A stretch of 64,000 nucleotides of DNA, from positions 247,334 through 311,333 of the forward strand of contig QHVT01000004.1 in NCBI GenBank assembly GCA_003223645.1. The letters run 5' to 3'. The notes beneath the pieces are model-generated. The model was given only the letters and a program-made list of their open reading frames with translations. It searched no databases and was not told where the DNA came from. The position numbers were made by a program, and so were the translations under genes. The first letter of the stretch is position 1. Every line of letters begins with the position of its first letter. The stretch comes from Acidobacteriota bacterium (lineage in GTDB: Bacteria; Acidobacteriota; Thermoanaerobaculia; Gp7-AA8). Positions 25,376-35,069 of this stretch are shown in pieces.

Positions 25376-27484
25376 TTTCGCCTTCTTCCTCCGAATCCGC
25401 GGTGCTTCTTCAATCGACTCGTCGTACGGTCCCATCGCCACGGCCTCGGCGCGGGTGACGTCGATGAAGCGTTGTTGCGCGGAGAACGTTCCGTTCGAGC
25501 GGATCCAGCTGCCGTCGGGCTGCAGGGTCCACGAGGATGCGCTGTCCTGCAGGACGATCTCGAAGATCTGGTCGGCTTGCTCGCGCACGCCCGGGTCGCG
25601 CAGGGGGAACATGACTTCGACGCGGCGGTGGAAGTTGCGCGGCATCCAGTCGCCGCTGGAGAGGAACGTCTCGGGGTTGCCGCCGTTCTCGAATCGGATG
25701 ATGCGCGAGTGCTCGAGGAAGCGGTCGACGACGGAGACCACGCGGATGTTCTCGCGCGGCACGAGGCAGCAGATGCCGCGCACGATGAGATCGATCTTCA
25801 CGCCGAAGGACGCGGCGCGGTAGAGCGCCTCGATGATCAGGGGATCGACGAGCGCGTTGAGCTTCGCCGCGATGCGCGCCGGCTTCTTGTCCTTCGCATG
25901 CTTCGTCTCGCGCTCGATCTTCGCGAACAGCACCTTCTGATACTCGAACGGCGCGATCACGAATTCCTTCCACTGCGGGCGCGGCCCCTGCCGTTCCAGC
26001 ACCTGCGACAGACTGGCCTTGCTGAATCCGGTCAACACGTTGACGAGCTGCGAGGCCTCGTGGCCGAACGTCTCGTTCGCGGTCAGCAGATCGAGATCGG
26101 TATACGCGCGCGCGGTGTCGGTGTTGTAGTTGCCGGTCGAGAGGTGGACGTAGTGCCGCAGCCGCCCCTCTTCCGCGCGCACGATCACGCACACTTTCGC
26201 GTGCGCCTGGATGCCGACGAGCCCGTACACGACCTGCGCGCCGGCGTCGTGCAGGCGCTCGGCGAGCGCAATGTTGCGCTTCTCCTGGAACCGCGCCTGC
26301 AGCTCGATCACGACCGTGACCTGTTTGCCGTTGCGCGCCGCGAGCACGAGCTTGTCGACGACCGGCGACTGTTCGTCGGTCTGATACAGCGTCTGCTTGA
26401 TCGCGACGACCGCGGGATCGTTCGCCGCCGCGTGCAGCAGCTCGATGATCGCGGTGAACGAGTCGTACGGGCGATGCAGCAGCACGTCGCCGTCGCGGAT
26501 GATCGAGAAAATATCGGCGCTGGTGACGAGTCGCTGCGGCAGCCGCGGATTGAACGGCTGATACTGCAGCTTCGGATCGTCGACCGCGTCGCACAGATCC
26601 GCGAAGTCGCTCAGCTTCAGGAATCCGCTGATGCGATAGACATCCTCGGCGCGCGCACGCGTCCCTTCCATCAGCACGCCGAGGAGCTCGTCGCTGGCGC
26701 GCGCGTCGATCTCGAGACAGACCACCTGCTTCCGCTCGCGCCGCCGCAGCTCCGCTTCGACGGAGTCGCGCAGGTCTTCGATCTCGTCGTCGTCGATGCT
26801 CAGCTCGGAATTGCGAATCACGCGAAAGAGCACCGCGCGCCGCACTTTCAGCGCGGGAAAGAAATGATCGAGCTTCGCGACGAGCAGCGACTCGATCGCG
26901 ACGAAGCGCCGCTCGCCGACGGGGATGAATCGCGGCACGAGCGGCGGCAGTTTGAACAGAACGACGTGCTCGCCGCCGCGCGCCGACTCGACGAGCACGG
27001 CGATGTTGAGCGTCTGGTTCGCGACGAACGGAAACGGATGTCCGGGATCGATCGCCAGCGGCGTGAGCAGCGGCGCGACGCGGTCGCGAAAGTAATCGCC
27101 GAGCCGCTTCTGCTCGTCGGCGGAGATCTCGGTGAACGATTGCACTGAGACGTCGTGCTCGCGCAGCGACGGCAGGATCTGCTCGTTGATGCAGCGGCTC
27201 ATGTCATCGAGCAGCTCGCCCGCGCGTTTGCGGATCGCGGCCATCTGTTCGGACGGCAGCATGCCGTCCGGCGTGCGCTCGGCGATGCCGGCGTCGAGGA
27301 GATCGCGCGTTGCGCCCGCGCGCACCATGAAGAACTCGTCGAGATTTTTCGAGCAGAACGTGACGAAGCGCAGCCGGTCGAGCAGCGGCACCGCGCGGTC
27401 TTCTGCCTTCGCAAGAACGCGGCGGTTGTAGTCGAGACGGCTGAGCTCGCGGTTCAGCAGCGGAAGCGGGCTGGCTCCGGGCAC
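25340..27484 (-). CDS. ppk1: Polyphosphate kinase 1 (second copy)
   Basis: A 714-residue paralogue with the same architecture as the gene at 23069: NRELSRLDYNRRVLAKAEDRAV, KNLDEFFMVRAGATRDLL, DVLLHRPYDSFTAIIELLHAA, IKQTLYQTDE, His in VGIQAHAKVCVIVR, YVHLSTGNYNTDTARAYTD and VRGICCLVPRENIRVVSVVDRFLEHSR. All catalytic residues appear intact, so both copies may be active. The two proteins clearly differ throughout, so the duplication is old. The C-terminal residues AGSQAHRRKGS are encoded entirely by the word repeat. The promoter region at 27485-27700 contains another repeat element. Confidence 0.95.
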   Translation of the reverse strand: MPGASPLPLLNRELSRLDYNRRVLAKAEDRAVPLLDRLRFVTFCSKNLDEFFMVRAGATRDLLDAGIAERTPDGMLPSEQMAAIRKRAGELLDDMSRCINEQILPSLREHDVSVQSFTEISADEQKRLGDYFRDRVAPLLTPLAIDPGHPFPFVANQTLNIAVLVESARGGEHVVLFKLPPLVPRFIPVGERRFVAIESLLVAKLDHFFPALKVRRAVLFRVIRNSELSIDDDEIEDLRDSVEAELRRRERKQVVCLEIDARASDELLGVLMEGTRARAEDVYRISGFLKLSDFADLCDAVDDPKLQYQPFNPRLPQRLVTSADIFSIIRDGDVLLHRPYDSFTAIIELLHAAANDPAVVAIKQTLYQTDEQSPVVDKLVLAARNGKQVTVVIELQARFQEKRNIALAERLHDAGAQVVYGLVGIQAHAKVCVIVRAEEGRLRHYVHLSTGNYNTDTARAYTDLDLLTANETFGHEASQLVNVLTGFSKASLSQVLERQGPRPQWKEFVIAPFEYQKVLFAKIERETKHAKDKKPARIAAKLNALVDPLIIEALYRAASFGVKIDLIVRGICCLVPRENIRVVSVVDRFLEHSRIIRFENGGNPETFLSSGDWMPRNFHRRVEVMFPLRDPGVREQADQIFEIVLQDSASSWTLQPDGSWIRSNGTFSAQQRFIDVTRAEAVAMGPYDESIEEAPRIRRKKAKAGSQAHRRKGS

Positions 27485-27545
27485 CGCCCGCGATTCTAGT
27501 GCGGCACGCGCGGCGGCGGCGGACTTTACACGGATTTACGCGGGG

Positions 27546-27674
27546 CATGTCATCCTGAAGCGAACGACGTCTTCACCGTCATCCTGAGCCGCGAAGACGG
27601 CGAAGGATCTCTAAATGCGAAACGTTTGCGTAGTTAGAGATCCTTCGCTGTCTTCGCGGCTCAGGATGACGGTG
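27546..27674. repeat. GTCATCCTGAGCC family inverted repeat (double left end)
   Basis: GTCATCCTGAAGCGAACGAC at 27549 is followed by a second GTCATCCTGAGCCGCGAAGA at 27579. The latter pairs with TCTTCGCGGCTCAGGATGAC ending at 27671, with AAGGATCTCTAA and TTAGAGATCCTT as inner arms. It lies between divergent start codons of ppk1 (27484) and the CHAD gene (27700). Confidence 0.9.
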
Positions 27675-27699
27675 TCGTCAGAAGCAGGATCGAACGAAG

Positions 27700-28584
27700 A
27701 TGGCCTACGCGATCGAGCACGATGAGACGACGGGCGCTGCAATCGCGCGCATCGTGCGCGAACAGATCGCCCGGGCGCGCGAGCAGCTGACCGATCGCAA
27801 GGCGCCGGTCGAGAAGCGCGTGCATGACGCGAGAAAACGATTCAAGGAAATCCGCGCGGTGCTGCGCCTCGCGCGCGAGCCGTTCGGCGCGCAGTTCGAC
27901 GTCGAGAACGCGTGGTACCGCGACGCCGGACACACGCTCGCCGGCGCGCGCGACGCCGACGCCGTGCTCGAGGCGCTGGAGAAACTCGCGAAGATAACGC
28001 CGTTGCCGGGCGCGACGCTGCGTCGCACGCGGAGGCTGCTCAAAAAGCGACGCCCCTCGGCGCACGAGTTGTCCGCGCACATCGACGGCGCGCTCGCGCT
28101 CTTGCAAACCGCGTTGGATCGCGTCGACTCGTGGCCGCCGCTCGCCGACTCGTTCGACACGATCGCCGACGGACTCGCGCGCACGTATCGCAACGGACGG
28201 CGCGCGATGAGAGTCGCCGTCGACACGAAACTGCCGGACGACTTTCACGAATGGCGCAAGCGCGTGAAGGAGCACTGGTACCACACGCAGCTCTTGCGTC
28301 ACGTCTGGCCCGACGTGATGAAGCCGTACGCGACGGTGATGGAGACGATGTCGAAAACACTCGGCGATCATCACGACCTCACGGTGCTGCGCCGCGTCGT
28401 CGCATCCGACGCGCGTCACCTCGGCCGCCGCGCGTTCGTCGTGGCCATGCTCGACGCCATCGCCGCGCGCCAGCTCGAGCTTGAACGCGAAGCGGAGACG
28501 ATCGGCGCGCGCGTGTACGCGGAGCCGCCGCGCCAGTGGCTGGCGCGAATGTCGAATTACTGGAGCACATGGCGCGGGAACTGA
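27700..28584 (+). CDS. CHAD-domain protein (polyphosphate-binding helical domain)
   Basis: A 294-residue all-helical protein. The CHAD signature is present: VEKRVHDARKRFKEIRAVLRLAR (about residues 36-58) with the conserved His and basic residues, AHTLAGARDADAVLEAL-like second helix (GHTLAGARDADAVLEAL), FHEWRKRVKEHWYHTQLLRHVWP, and TLGDHHDLTVLRRVV. CHAD domains bind inorganic polyphosphate through these His/Arg/Lys faces, and the protein may localise to granules. There is no fused CYTH domain. It overlaps the next gene by 16 nt and lies beside ppk1, which supports the polyphosphate role. Confidence 0.93.
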   Translation: MAYAIEHDETTGAAIARIVREQIARAREQLTDRKAPVEKRVHDARKRFKEIRAVLRLAREPFGAQFDVENAWYRDAGHTLAGARDADAVLEALEKLAKITPLPGATLRRTRRLLKKRRPSAHELSAHIDGALALLQTALDRVDSWPPLADSFDTIADGLARTYRNGRRAMRVAVDTKLPDDFHEWRKRVKEHWYHTQLLRHVWPDVMKPYATVMETMSKTLGDHHDLTVLRRVVASDARHLGRRAFVVAMLDAIAARQLELEREAETIGARVYAEPPRQWLARMSNYWSTWRGN

Positions 28585-29288
28585 TTTACGAGCCGGTGCG
28601 CGCGTCCGCGAATGCGCGCGTGATCGTCATCGGCGACATCCACGGATGCTTCGACGAGCTGACGGAATTGCTCGCGCGCGTCGAGCCGCGCCGCAACGAT
28701 CTCGTCGTCTCCGCCGGCGACATCGTGACGAAAGGTCCCGCGCCCGCGCGCTGTCTCGATCTCTGGCGCGAGCGCGGCTATCGCGCCGTGCGCGGCAACA
28801 ACGAGATCAAGCTCCTCGATGAGTCGAAGTCGCTGCTGCGGCTCTTCTCGCGCGACAGCCGCGACGTCTTGAAACGCCGCGATCTGCTGCGCTTCATCGC
28901 GTCGTGGCCGCTCGTCATCGACATCGAGAGCCACGACGTCGCGGTCGTGCACGGCGGCTTTCTCCCGCAGATGCAGGTCACGCAGGACGAAGTCGAGCGC
29001 GAGAAAGACGTCGTCCATCGCCTGCGCTGGATCCGCAAGTCGAACGGATCGTGGAAGTACGTGCCGAAGGAAAAGCGCCGCAAGGGCGACGTGCTGTGGT
29101 CCGAGAAATGGCGCGGCGACCGCTTCGTCGTGTACGGCCACACCCCGCTGCGCGAGCCGAAGTTCGACCGCTGCGCGCTCGGCCTCGACACCGGCTGCGT
29201 CTACGGCGGCTCGCTCACGGCGGCGATCCTCGAGAACGGCAAGTGGAAAACGGTGAGCGTGGCGGCGAAGAAAAAGTACGCGGAGTAG
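28569..29288 (+). CDS. PPP-family metallophosphatase (ApaH/PrpE-like)
   Basis: A 239-residue phosphoesterase. The metal motifs are GDIHGCFDELTELL (about residues 21-34), SAGDIVTKGPAPARCLDL, RGNNEIKLL (a GNNE variant of the usual GNHE, where Asn replaces His), VVHGGFLP and VVYGHTPLREPKFD, with GLDTGCVYGGSLTAAIL. This is the pattern of diadenosine tetraphosphatases and protein phosphatases of the PPP class. GNNE is also found in ApaH-like proteins, so activity is plausible. ATG 28569 was chosen because it preserves a normal first strand. It is co-transcribed with CHAD by a 16-nt overlap. Confidence 0.88.
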   Translation: MARELIYEPVRASANARVIVIGDIHGCFDELTELLARVEPRRNDLVVSAGDIVTKGPAPARCLDLWRERGYRAVRGNNEIKLLDESKSLLRLFSRDSRDVLKRRDLLRFIASWPLVIDIESHDVAVVHGGFLPQMQVTQDEVEREKDVVHRLRWIRKSNGSWKYVPKEKRRKGDVLWSEKWRGDRFVVYGHTPLREPKFDRCALGLDTGCVYGGSLTAAILENGKWKTVSVAAKKKYAE

Positions 29289-29302
29289 CGCAGGCTCCAC
29301 AC

Positions 29303-29935
29303 CTAGAGCAGCTCGCGCAGCGACTCCAGCACGCGGTCCGGCTTTGCCGCGAGGAGCGCGTCGCGATTCGGGTACCCGCCCGGAATCGCGATCGATCGCA
29401 CTCCCGCGCCGCGCGCCATCTCGATGTCCTCAGGGCTGTCGCCGACGTACAGCGCGTCGCGCGCGGGGACGCCGAGGGATTCGAGGCAGCGCAGCAATCC
29501 CTCGGGGTGCGGTTTCTTTTGCGTGACGTCGCATCCGTAGACGCACGCGTGGATGTGCGCGGCGATGCCGTGCGTTTCGAGCTCGCGCGAGACGCGCACG
29601 CGGTTGCCGCTCGTCACGATGCCGGTCGCGATTCCGTTGGCGGTAAGGCCTTCGAGCACGCCGCGCGCGCCGTCCATCAGCGCGGTCTGTTCATCGGCGA
29701 AATTCGCGAGCCAGCGCTGGTCGGCCGCCGGCCAGTGCTCCTCCGGCAATCCGATCGCGCGGAACGTGTGATACCAGTTCGGCGAGTACGTACGCGTGTA
29801 GGTCACGCGATCGAATGGGATCGCGAAGGACTCGAAAGTGCGCACGTAGCAGCGAAAGGTCGCTTCCGCCGTATCGGCGAGCGTGCCGTCCCAATCGAAC
29901 AGGACGGCACGCACCGATGAAAACTTCGCTACCAA
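29303..29935 (-). CDS. HAD-family hydrolase (phosphoglycolate phosphatase-like)
   Basis: A 210-residue HAD phosphatase. Motif I is LFDWDGTLADT (nucleophile Asp about residue 15), motif II is IVTSGNRVRVS, motif III Lys is in VTQKKPHPEG, and motif IV is YVGDSPEDIEMARGAG. The cap is a small helical insertion (YTRTYSPNWYHTFRAIGLPEEHW). This resembles phosphoglycolate phosphatases and pyrophosphatases. The substrate is not defined by the sequence. It overlaps the end of the upstream TonB receptor gene by 7 nt, so it probably shares that transcript. Confidence 0.9.
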   Translation of the reverse strand: MVAKFSSVRAVLFDWDGTLADTAEATFRCYVRTFESFAIPFDRVTYTRTYSPNWYHTFRAIGLPEEHWPAADQRWLANFADEQTALMDGARGVLEGLTANGIATGIVTSGNRVRVSRELETHGIAAHIHACVYGCDVTQKKPHPEGLLRCLESLGVPARDALYVGDSPEDIEMARGAGVRSIAIPGGYPNRDALLAAKPDRVLESLRELL

Positions 29936-32900
29936 AGCACCCGCACGGCCAGCTGCATCTGGCGCGGATCGCCGTTGCCGCTCTGGACCGTTCCGTCGAA
30001 GTTGAAGATGAGGTTCGTGACTTCGGGGCGGCGGAAATTCGAGGCATTGAAGAGATTGAAGACGTCGAGCGCCGGCTCGACCGTCACACCGCCGACTGCG
30101 AACTGCCGCGACACGCGGAAGTCGAACGACGAGAACTCATTGTCCTTGCGTCCGAGGTTGCGGCGCGTCACCGAGCCGTCCGGATTGATGCGGTCCTGCG
30201 GCGTCGCCGCGATGGCATTGAAGCGGGAATTTCCGAACTGGTCCTTGCCGCAATACGCCGCGCTCACGACGCAGGAGATCGACTGCGGCTGCGCGGAACG
30301 ATAGGAATAACGGATATTGAGGTCGACGCCGTATGGCGCGTTCCACAAGAGCCAGGAATTGAAGCGATGGCGCTGGTCGCGATCGGAGTAGCCATATTCG
30401 GCCGCCAGGTCCGTCACCTTCGCATAGCGGAACGTAAACGGATCGCGCTCGTTGTCGTCGTCCGACATGTCTTTCGAATAGGTGTAATAGGCCTGGAATT
30501 GCACATTGTGCGACGGCCGCTTCGTGATGCCGAGCGTCACTCCCTTATAGAGGCTCTTCGCGGACGACTCGACCACGGTCAGCGTATTGATGCCGTTCGC
30601 TCCACCCGGCGCGAGCCCGCTGCCCCACGGCGATCCGAGAAGCGGATCGTTGCGGTTGATGAACCGCGTGATGTGCGAGCCCTTCGCATAGTTGTATTTC
30701 ACGAGGAACGCGTAATCCTTGATCAGCTCCTGCTCCCACGACGCGCTGTACGACGTCGTGCGCGGATTCTGGAAGTCTTTATCGAACACGAACACGTCGG
30801 GGAGGAACGGCGCGCCGATCTGACTCGCGGGAATCAGGTTCGGATAGGCCGGCACCGGACCGAGAATCGCCGTCAGCGCGCTATTGCGGAAAATCGACTG
30901 GCCGCGGCTGCCGTTCGTGGAGCGCGTAGAAGCGAGGGAGAGGCCGGGAATGCGGCCATAGAAGATGCCGGCGCTGGCGCGGAACACCTTCTTGCCGTCG
31001 CCGCCCGGATTCCACGACAGGCCGAGGCGAGGCTGCCACATGTTGTAATCAGACGGGATTTTTCCATTGGACGGAAATTCCTGTCCTTTGCTGGTCTTGC
31101 CGATGAACGGCGCAAAGAACACTTTGTCGGCCGGCGTAATGGGGTCGGGCTCGATCTCCGCTTCCCAACGCACTCCGTATTGAACGTTCAAATTCGGATT
31201 GACCTGCCACGCGTCCTGAACGAAGACGGCCGGCTCGTTCTGCGGAATCTCCTGCGTGCCCGCTTCTTCGACGGACAGTCCGCCGACGCCGGCTTGCTGC
31301 AAATACAAGAGCACCGGGCCGGTAATGCTCGTTCCGGCAGGACACGTGCCATTCTGCGACGAACTGCCGTTCGAGCACTCGACGTAATTCGAATTGTGCA
31401 GGTAATTGAGGAATCCGTCGGTCGAGCTGAAGATGTAGCGGCCGTTGGCGAATCCGACGAACGTCTGAATGGAGTTGACGCGGTTGAATTCGGCGCCGAG
31501 CTTGATCGAGTGCGCGCCTTTGAGCCACGACACGTTGTCGTTGAACTGCACGCGCGTGTCGTAATACTCGACGGGGATGAAGAACGGCATGCCGAAGCGA
31601 TAGGCGCTGCCGAAATCGAATGCCGTATCCGGCAGCGGGCGATTCTGTCCCGTGATGTTCGGTCCATTGTAGGGACGGGGACGGTCTTCGCGCGCGTACT
31701 GGAAGCGCAATTCGTTCAATAGATTGCTGGTGAACGTCGTGATCACGCTGCCGGTGCCGGCGTTCGAATAATCCTTTTCGATCGCATTGGCGCTGCGGCC
31801 CCAGGAGTCGACGTCGAACGTGCCGTTCTCCTGCTCCGACCACGTGTAGTTGTAGCGCAAGGTGACGAGGTTCTTCTGGCTCGCGTTCCAGTCGCCCTTC
31901 AACAGGAACACGCGCGCGTCGTTGGTGCGCGTAATGGGACCATTTTCATTGGGGCTGCCGAGCGCCGCCAGCGCATCGACGACGCGCTTTTCAATGCGGC
32001 CCAGCTCCGTCTGTTTCGTCGAATCGGCTTTCTGGAAATCGAGCGCGGTGAAGTAGAAGAATTTGTCGCGCACGATCGGGCCGCCGAGGGTGAATCCGGT
32101 CTGATACTGGTTGAAATCGAATTTCGGCGCTTCGCCGCCGGCCGGTTTCTTCGAGCGTCCGGACAACGCGTCGTTCTTGAAGACGAAATGCACCGTACCG
32201 GCCGATTGATTCGTGCCCGATTTCGTAATGACGTTGACGAAGCCCGACGTGGAGCGGCCGAATTCCGCGTTCGCGCCGTCGGCGACGACGACCAGCTCCT
32301 TGACCGCGTCGAGATTGAACGTAAATGCGGGGCGCTGGCCGCCGCGCTGTTCGCCGAAGAACGGGTTATTGAAGTCCGCGCCGTCGACGGAGATATTGTT
32401 GGAAATACCCTTCTGTCCATTGATCGACAGCTCGTCGCCGTCGGGCCCCTGCACAACGGTGACGCCCGGTGTGAGCTTCGTCAGATCGAGGAAATTGCGG
32501 CCGTTGTTCGGCAGATCCGAAACCGCGTCTTCATCGAGCCGCGTCGATCCCTCGGTGCGCGCCGTCTCGATGAGCGGCGCCGCCGCGGTGACGACGATCT
32601 CCTCGGCGACCGCCGCCTGCGAGAGCTTGAGGTCGACCGTCAGTGTCTGGCCGACACCGAGGTTCAGGCCCTTCACGAGCTGGGGGCCGAAGCCTTCGAG
32701 CTTCGCGCTCGCCTCGTATGGACCGAGAGGAAGCAGCACACCGCGGAAACGGCCGGTGCTGTCCGTGACCTGCACCTGCTCGAAGTTCGTGCCGGTGTTG
32801 TGAAGCGTGATGGTCACGCCGGGTAACGCGCCGCCGGTGGCGTCGGTGACCGTGCCCTCAATGACGCCGGTGGTGGCCTGCGACTGTGCAAGCGCCACAG

Positions 32901-32958
32901 AGGAAAAGAGAATGAGAGAGAGGATGAGAAACGACCGGAGCGGTGCGAGGCGGTGCAT
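29929..32958 (-). CDS. TonB-dependent receptor with carboxypeptidase-regulatory domain (Oar-like)
   Basis: A 1009-residue outer-membrane receptor. ATG 32958 has AAAGGAGA 8 nt upstream and gives a Sec signal ending SSVALAQS; the longer frame is rejected. Residues 30-115 form the CarboxypepD_reg-like beta domain (GVIEGTVTDATGGALPGVTITL). The plug region reads VVVTAAAPLIETARTEG and DLPNNGRNFLDLTKLTPGV, followed by LSINGQKGISNNISVDGADFNNPFFGE. The remaining 750 residues are the barrel, ending QMQLAVRVLW with the terminal aromatic. By eye this gene uses more ATT and AAT codons than its neighbours. The ligand is unknown; such proteins import large molecules in Acidobacteriota. Confidence 0.93.
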   Translation of the reverse strand: MHRLAPLRSFLILSLILFSSVALAQSQATTGVIEGTVTDATGGALPGVTITLHNTGTNFEQVQVTDSTGRFRGVLLPLGPYEASAKLEGFGPQLVKGLNLGVGQTLTVDLKLSQAAVAEEIVVTAAAPLIETARTEGSTRLDEDAVSDLPNNGRNFLDLTKLTPGVTVVQGPDGDELSINGQKGISNNISVDGADFNNPFFGEQRGGQRPAFTFNLDAVKELVVVADGANAEFGRSTSGFVNVITKSGTNQSAGTVHFVFKNDALSGRSKKPAGGEAPKFDFNQYQTGFTLGGPIVRDKFFYFTALDFQKADSTKQTELGRIEKRVVDALAALGSPNENGPITRTNDARVFLLKGDWNASQKNLVTLRYNYTWSEQENGTFDVDSWGRSANAIEKDYSNAGTGSVITTFTSNLLNELRFQYAREDRPRPYNGPNITGQNRPLPDTAFDFGSAYRFGMPFFIPVEYYDTRVQFNDNVSWLKGAHSIKLGAEFNRVNSIQTFVGFANGRYIFSSTDGFLNYLHNSNYVECSNGSSSQNGTCPAGTSITGPVLLYLQQAGVGGLSVEEAGTQEIPQNEPAVFVQDAWQVNPNLNVQYGVRWEAEIEPDPITPADKVFFAPFIGKTSKGQEFPSNGKIPSDYNMWQPRLGLSWNPGGDGKKVFRASAGIFYGRIPGLSLASTRSTNGSRGQSIFRNSALTAILGPVPAYPNLIPASQIGAPFLPDVFVFDKDFQNPRTTSYSASWEQELIKDYAFLVKYNYAKGSHITRFINRNDPLLGSPWGSGLAPGGANGINTLTVVESSAKSLYKGVTLGITKRPSHNVQFQAYYTYSKDMSDDDNERDPFTFRYAKVTDLAAEYGYSDRDQRHRFNSWLLWNAPYGVDLNIRYSYRSAQPQSISCVVSAAYCGKDQFGNSRFNAIAATPQDRINPDGSVTRRNLGRKDNEFSSFDFRVSRQFAVGGVTVEPALDVFNLFNASNFRRPEVTNLIFNFDGTVQSGNGDPRQMQLAVRVLW

Positions 32959-33045
32959 GCAATCTCCTTTGGACGTCGATTCCGATTTCGATTTGTTCCA
33001 CTCTACGTCTGACCGCAAAACGTTGCAAGATCGCGCCGGAAAGAT

Positions 33046-33690
33046 TTACTTGCCCAATTCCCGCAAGTCGCGATTCTCGAGCACGCGTTTCGGCGCGCCT
33101 TCGCGCGCGGCGCGGATCATCGCGCGTCCGAGCTCCTCGCTGGTGATGACCATGCCGGGCGCAATGCGCCGGATCAGCGGCAGCAGCGGACGGAAAATCA
33201 TGTAGCTGATCCGCGTCCAGCGCGTTTTCGACACTTCGCGATTCATCGGCATCAGCATCGCCAGCCGAAACATGTATGCGCTCGGAAACAGCGCCAGCAA
33301 CGCGTCCTCGGTGCGCTTCTTCACCTGCGCCCACATCGCCTTCCCGCCCGTGCCCGCGCCGGAGACGTAGATGAAGGTCATCGATGGCTGGATGTGCGCG
33401 AGCGCGCGCGCCCAGCTGAGCGTGAGGTCATGCGTGAGGCGCGTGTACTCCGCTTCGCCCATGCCGGCGGACGAAACGCCGAGGCAGAAGAAGCAAGCGT
33501 CATAACCGAGAAGGTCCAGCGCTGCGCAGTCGAAGAGATCCTTGCAAATCTGCTCGCGCAATTTCGGATGCGTGACGCCGGTCGAGCTGCGGCCGACGAC
33601 CAGAACGCTGTCGACGCCGTCGTCGCGCAGGCATTCTCGAAGAACGGCCTGCCCCACCATGCCGGTCGCGCCGAAGAGGATGACGTTCAC
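33046..33690 (-). CDS. NAD(P)-binding epimerase/atypical SDR (NmrA-like)
   Basis: A 214-residue Rossmann protein. The dinucleotide-binding loop is ILFGATGMVGQAVLRECL (residues 4-21). The catalytic region includes CFFCLGVSSAGMGEAEYTRLTHDLT and SMTFIYVSGAGTGG, in place of the usual YxxxK. It ends RVLENRDLRELGK. Related proteins include HTATIP2/TIP30-like NAD-binding proteins of unknown substrate. The start ATG overlaps the stop of the MATE gene (ATGA), so it is the last gene of the efflux operon. Function is not defined. Confidence 0.8.
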   Translation of the reverse strand: MNVILFGATGMVGQAVLRECLRDDGVDSVLVVGRSSTGVTHPKLREQICKDLFDCAALDLLGYDACFFCLGVSSAGMGEAEYTRLTHDLTLSWARALAHIQPSMTFIYVSGAGTGGKAMWAQVKKRTEDALLALFPSAYMFRLAMLMPMNREVSKTRWTRISYMIFRPLLPLIRRIAPGMVITSEELGRAMIRAAREGAPKRVLENRDLRELGK

Positions 33691-35069
33691 GCCGGCATGC
33701 TACTGCGGATGTCGACCGCGATGTTCCGCCAGCGTCCCTGCCTGAAGCGGAGGACGCTCAGCGCGGCGCGCGTGAAGTGGCCGAGGACAATGGCGAGCCA
33801 GATGTCGCTCGCGTGCAGGCCGCGCGTCATTTGCAGATAGGTGCACATGCCGATCGGCACGACGATCTGCGAAATGATCGAGATGAAGAGCGGGCTGCGC
33901 GTGTCGCCGGTGCCCTGCAGGCCGCCGGTGTAGCTGAGCGCGATGGTGACGAGGAAGCCGGAGACGCTGAGGTAGCGGAGGAGTTGCGAGCCGATCGTCG
34001 TGACGAGCGGCTCGGTCATGCCGAACACGCCGAGCAACGCCCCGGGGATGAGGACGAATGCCGTGCCGACGATCGCGGCGACGCCGAGACCGATGCGCGC
34101 GGAGAGCGCGACTCCGCGCGCGGCGCGATCGGGCTGGCCGGCGCCGAGGTTTTGTCCGGCGATCGTCGATGCGGAGCCCATCAGGCCGAAGGACGTCCAG
34201 GTGATGAGCGAGAAGAGCTCCGTGTATCCGACCGCGTACGCGGCCTGCGCGGCCGCGCTCTGCGGGAGCGAGCCGATGAAGCGCACGAGCAGCACGCCGG
34301 CGACGTTCATCGCGATTCCCTGAAATCCCGCCGGCAGTCCGAAGCGGAACAGCGAGCGGATGATCGCGAAGTCGGGCCGGAGGCTCATGCCCTTGCCGAA
34401 GTGAATCACCGAGCCGGGCACGAAGAACTTGCGCAATCCGTACGCGGCGACGATCAAGCTGCTGCCGATCGTGCCGAGCGCAGCGCCGCGCGTGCCGAGG
34501 CGCGGGATGAGCGCGACGTTGAAGACGATGGTGAACGCCGTTAACGCGACGCCGAGGCGCAGCGGCGTGCGCGCGTCGCCGGCGGCGCGAAAGGCGGCGC
34601 CGAGCATGAAGAAGAGCATCATCCCGCCGATGCCGGCGAACATCGTGCGCAGGAACGGCAGCGCTTCGTGCTGCACCGCGGGCGCGGCGCGCACGACGTC
34701 GAGCAGCATCGGCGCGGACGTGTAGCCGACGACGCCCATGATCGCGGAGAGCGCGATCGCGGCGAGGAGCGCCTGATAGACGACGCGGTTCACTTTCTCC
34801 GGATCGTTCGCGCCGGCGAAGCGCGTCACCAGCACGACCATGCCCGTGAAGAGAGAGCTGATGAAGACGATGACGACGATAATGATCTGCCAGCTGACGC
34901 CGATCGCCGCGTTGGCGGTGTAGCCGACGTAGTGACCGACCATCACGTGGTCGATGATTCCCTGCAGACCGGCGATCGCGTTCTGCAGCATCGTCGGCCA
35001 GGCGATCTTCCAGACCGCCCGCCCCAGCGGACCGTCGACGATCGAGCGGTCGAAGGTTTGTGCGGGCAT
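33687..35069 (-). CDS. MATE-family multidrug efflux transporter
   Basis: A 460-residue integral membrane protein with 12 predicted hydrophobic segments. It begins PLGRAVWKIAWPTMLQNAIAGLQ, the first helix of MATE proteins, with TNAAIGVS-type, FAGANDPEKVNR and the mid-protein GLPAGFQGIAMNVAGVLLVRF and AGQNLGAGQPDRAARG motifs of the second half. Expected to export cationic drugs in exchange for Na+ or H+. The ATG overlaps the stop of the RND-OMF gene by one base (TGATG), so it is translationally coupled within one efflux operon. Confidence 0.92.
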   Translation of the reverse strand: MPAQTFDRSIVDGPLGRAVWKIAWPTMLQNAIAGLQGIIDHVMVGHYVGYTANAAIGVSWQIIIVVIVFISSLFTGMVVLVTRFAGANDPEKVNRVVYQALLAAIALSAIMGVVGYTSAPMLLDVVRAAPAVQHEALPFLRTMFAGIGGMMLFFMLGAAFRAAGDARTPLRLGVALTAFTIVFNVALIPRLGTRGAALGTIGSSLIVAAYGLRKFFVPGSVIHFGKGMSLRPDFAIIRSLFRFGLPAGFQGIAMNVAGVLLVRFIGSLPQSAAAQAAYAVGYTELFSLITWTSFGLMGSASTIAGQNLGAGQPDRAARGVALSARIGLGVAAIVGTAFVLIPGALLGVFGMTEPLVTTIGSQLLRYLSVSGFLVTIALSYTGGLQGTGDTRSPLFISIISQIVVPIGMCTYLQMTRGLHASDIWLAIVLGHFTRAALSVLRFRQGRWRNIAVDIRSSMPA

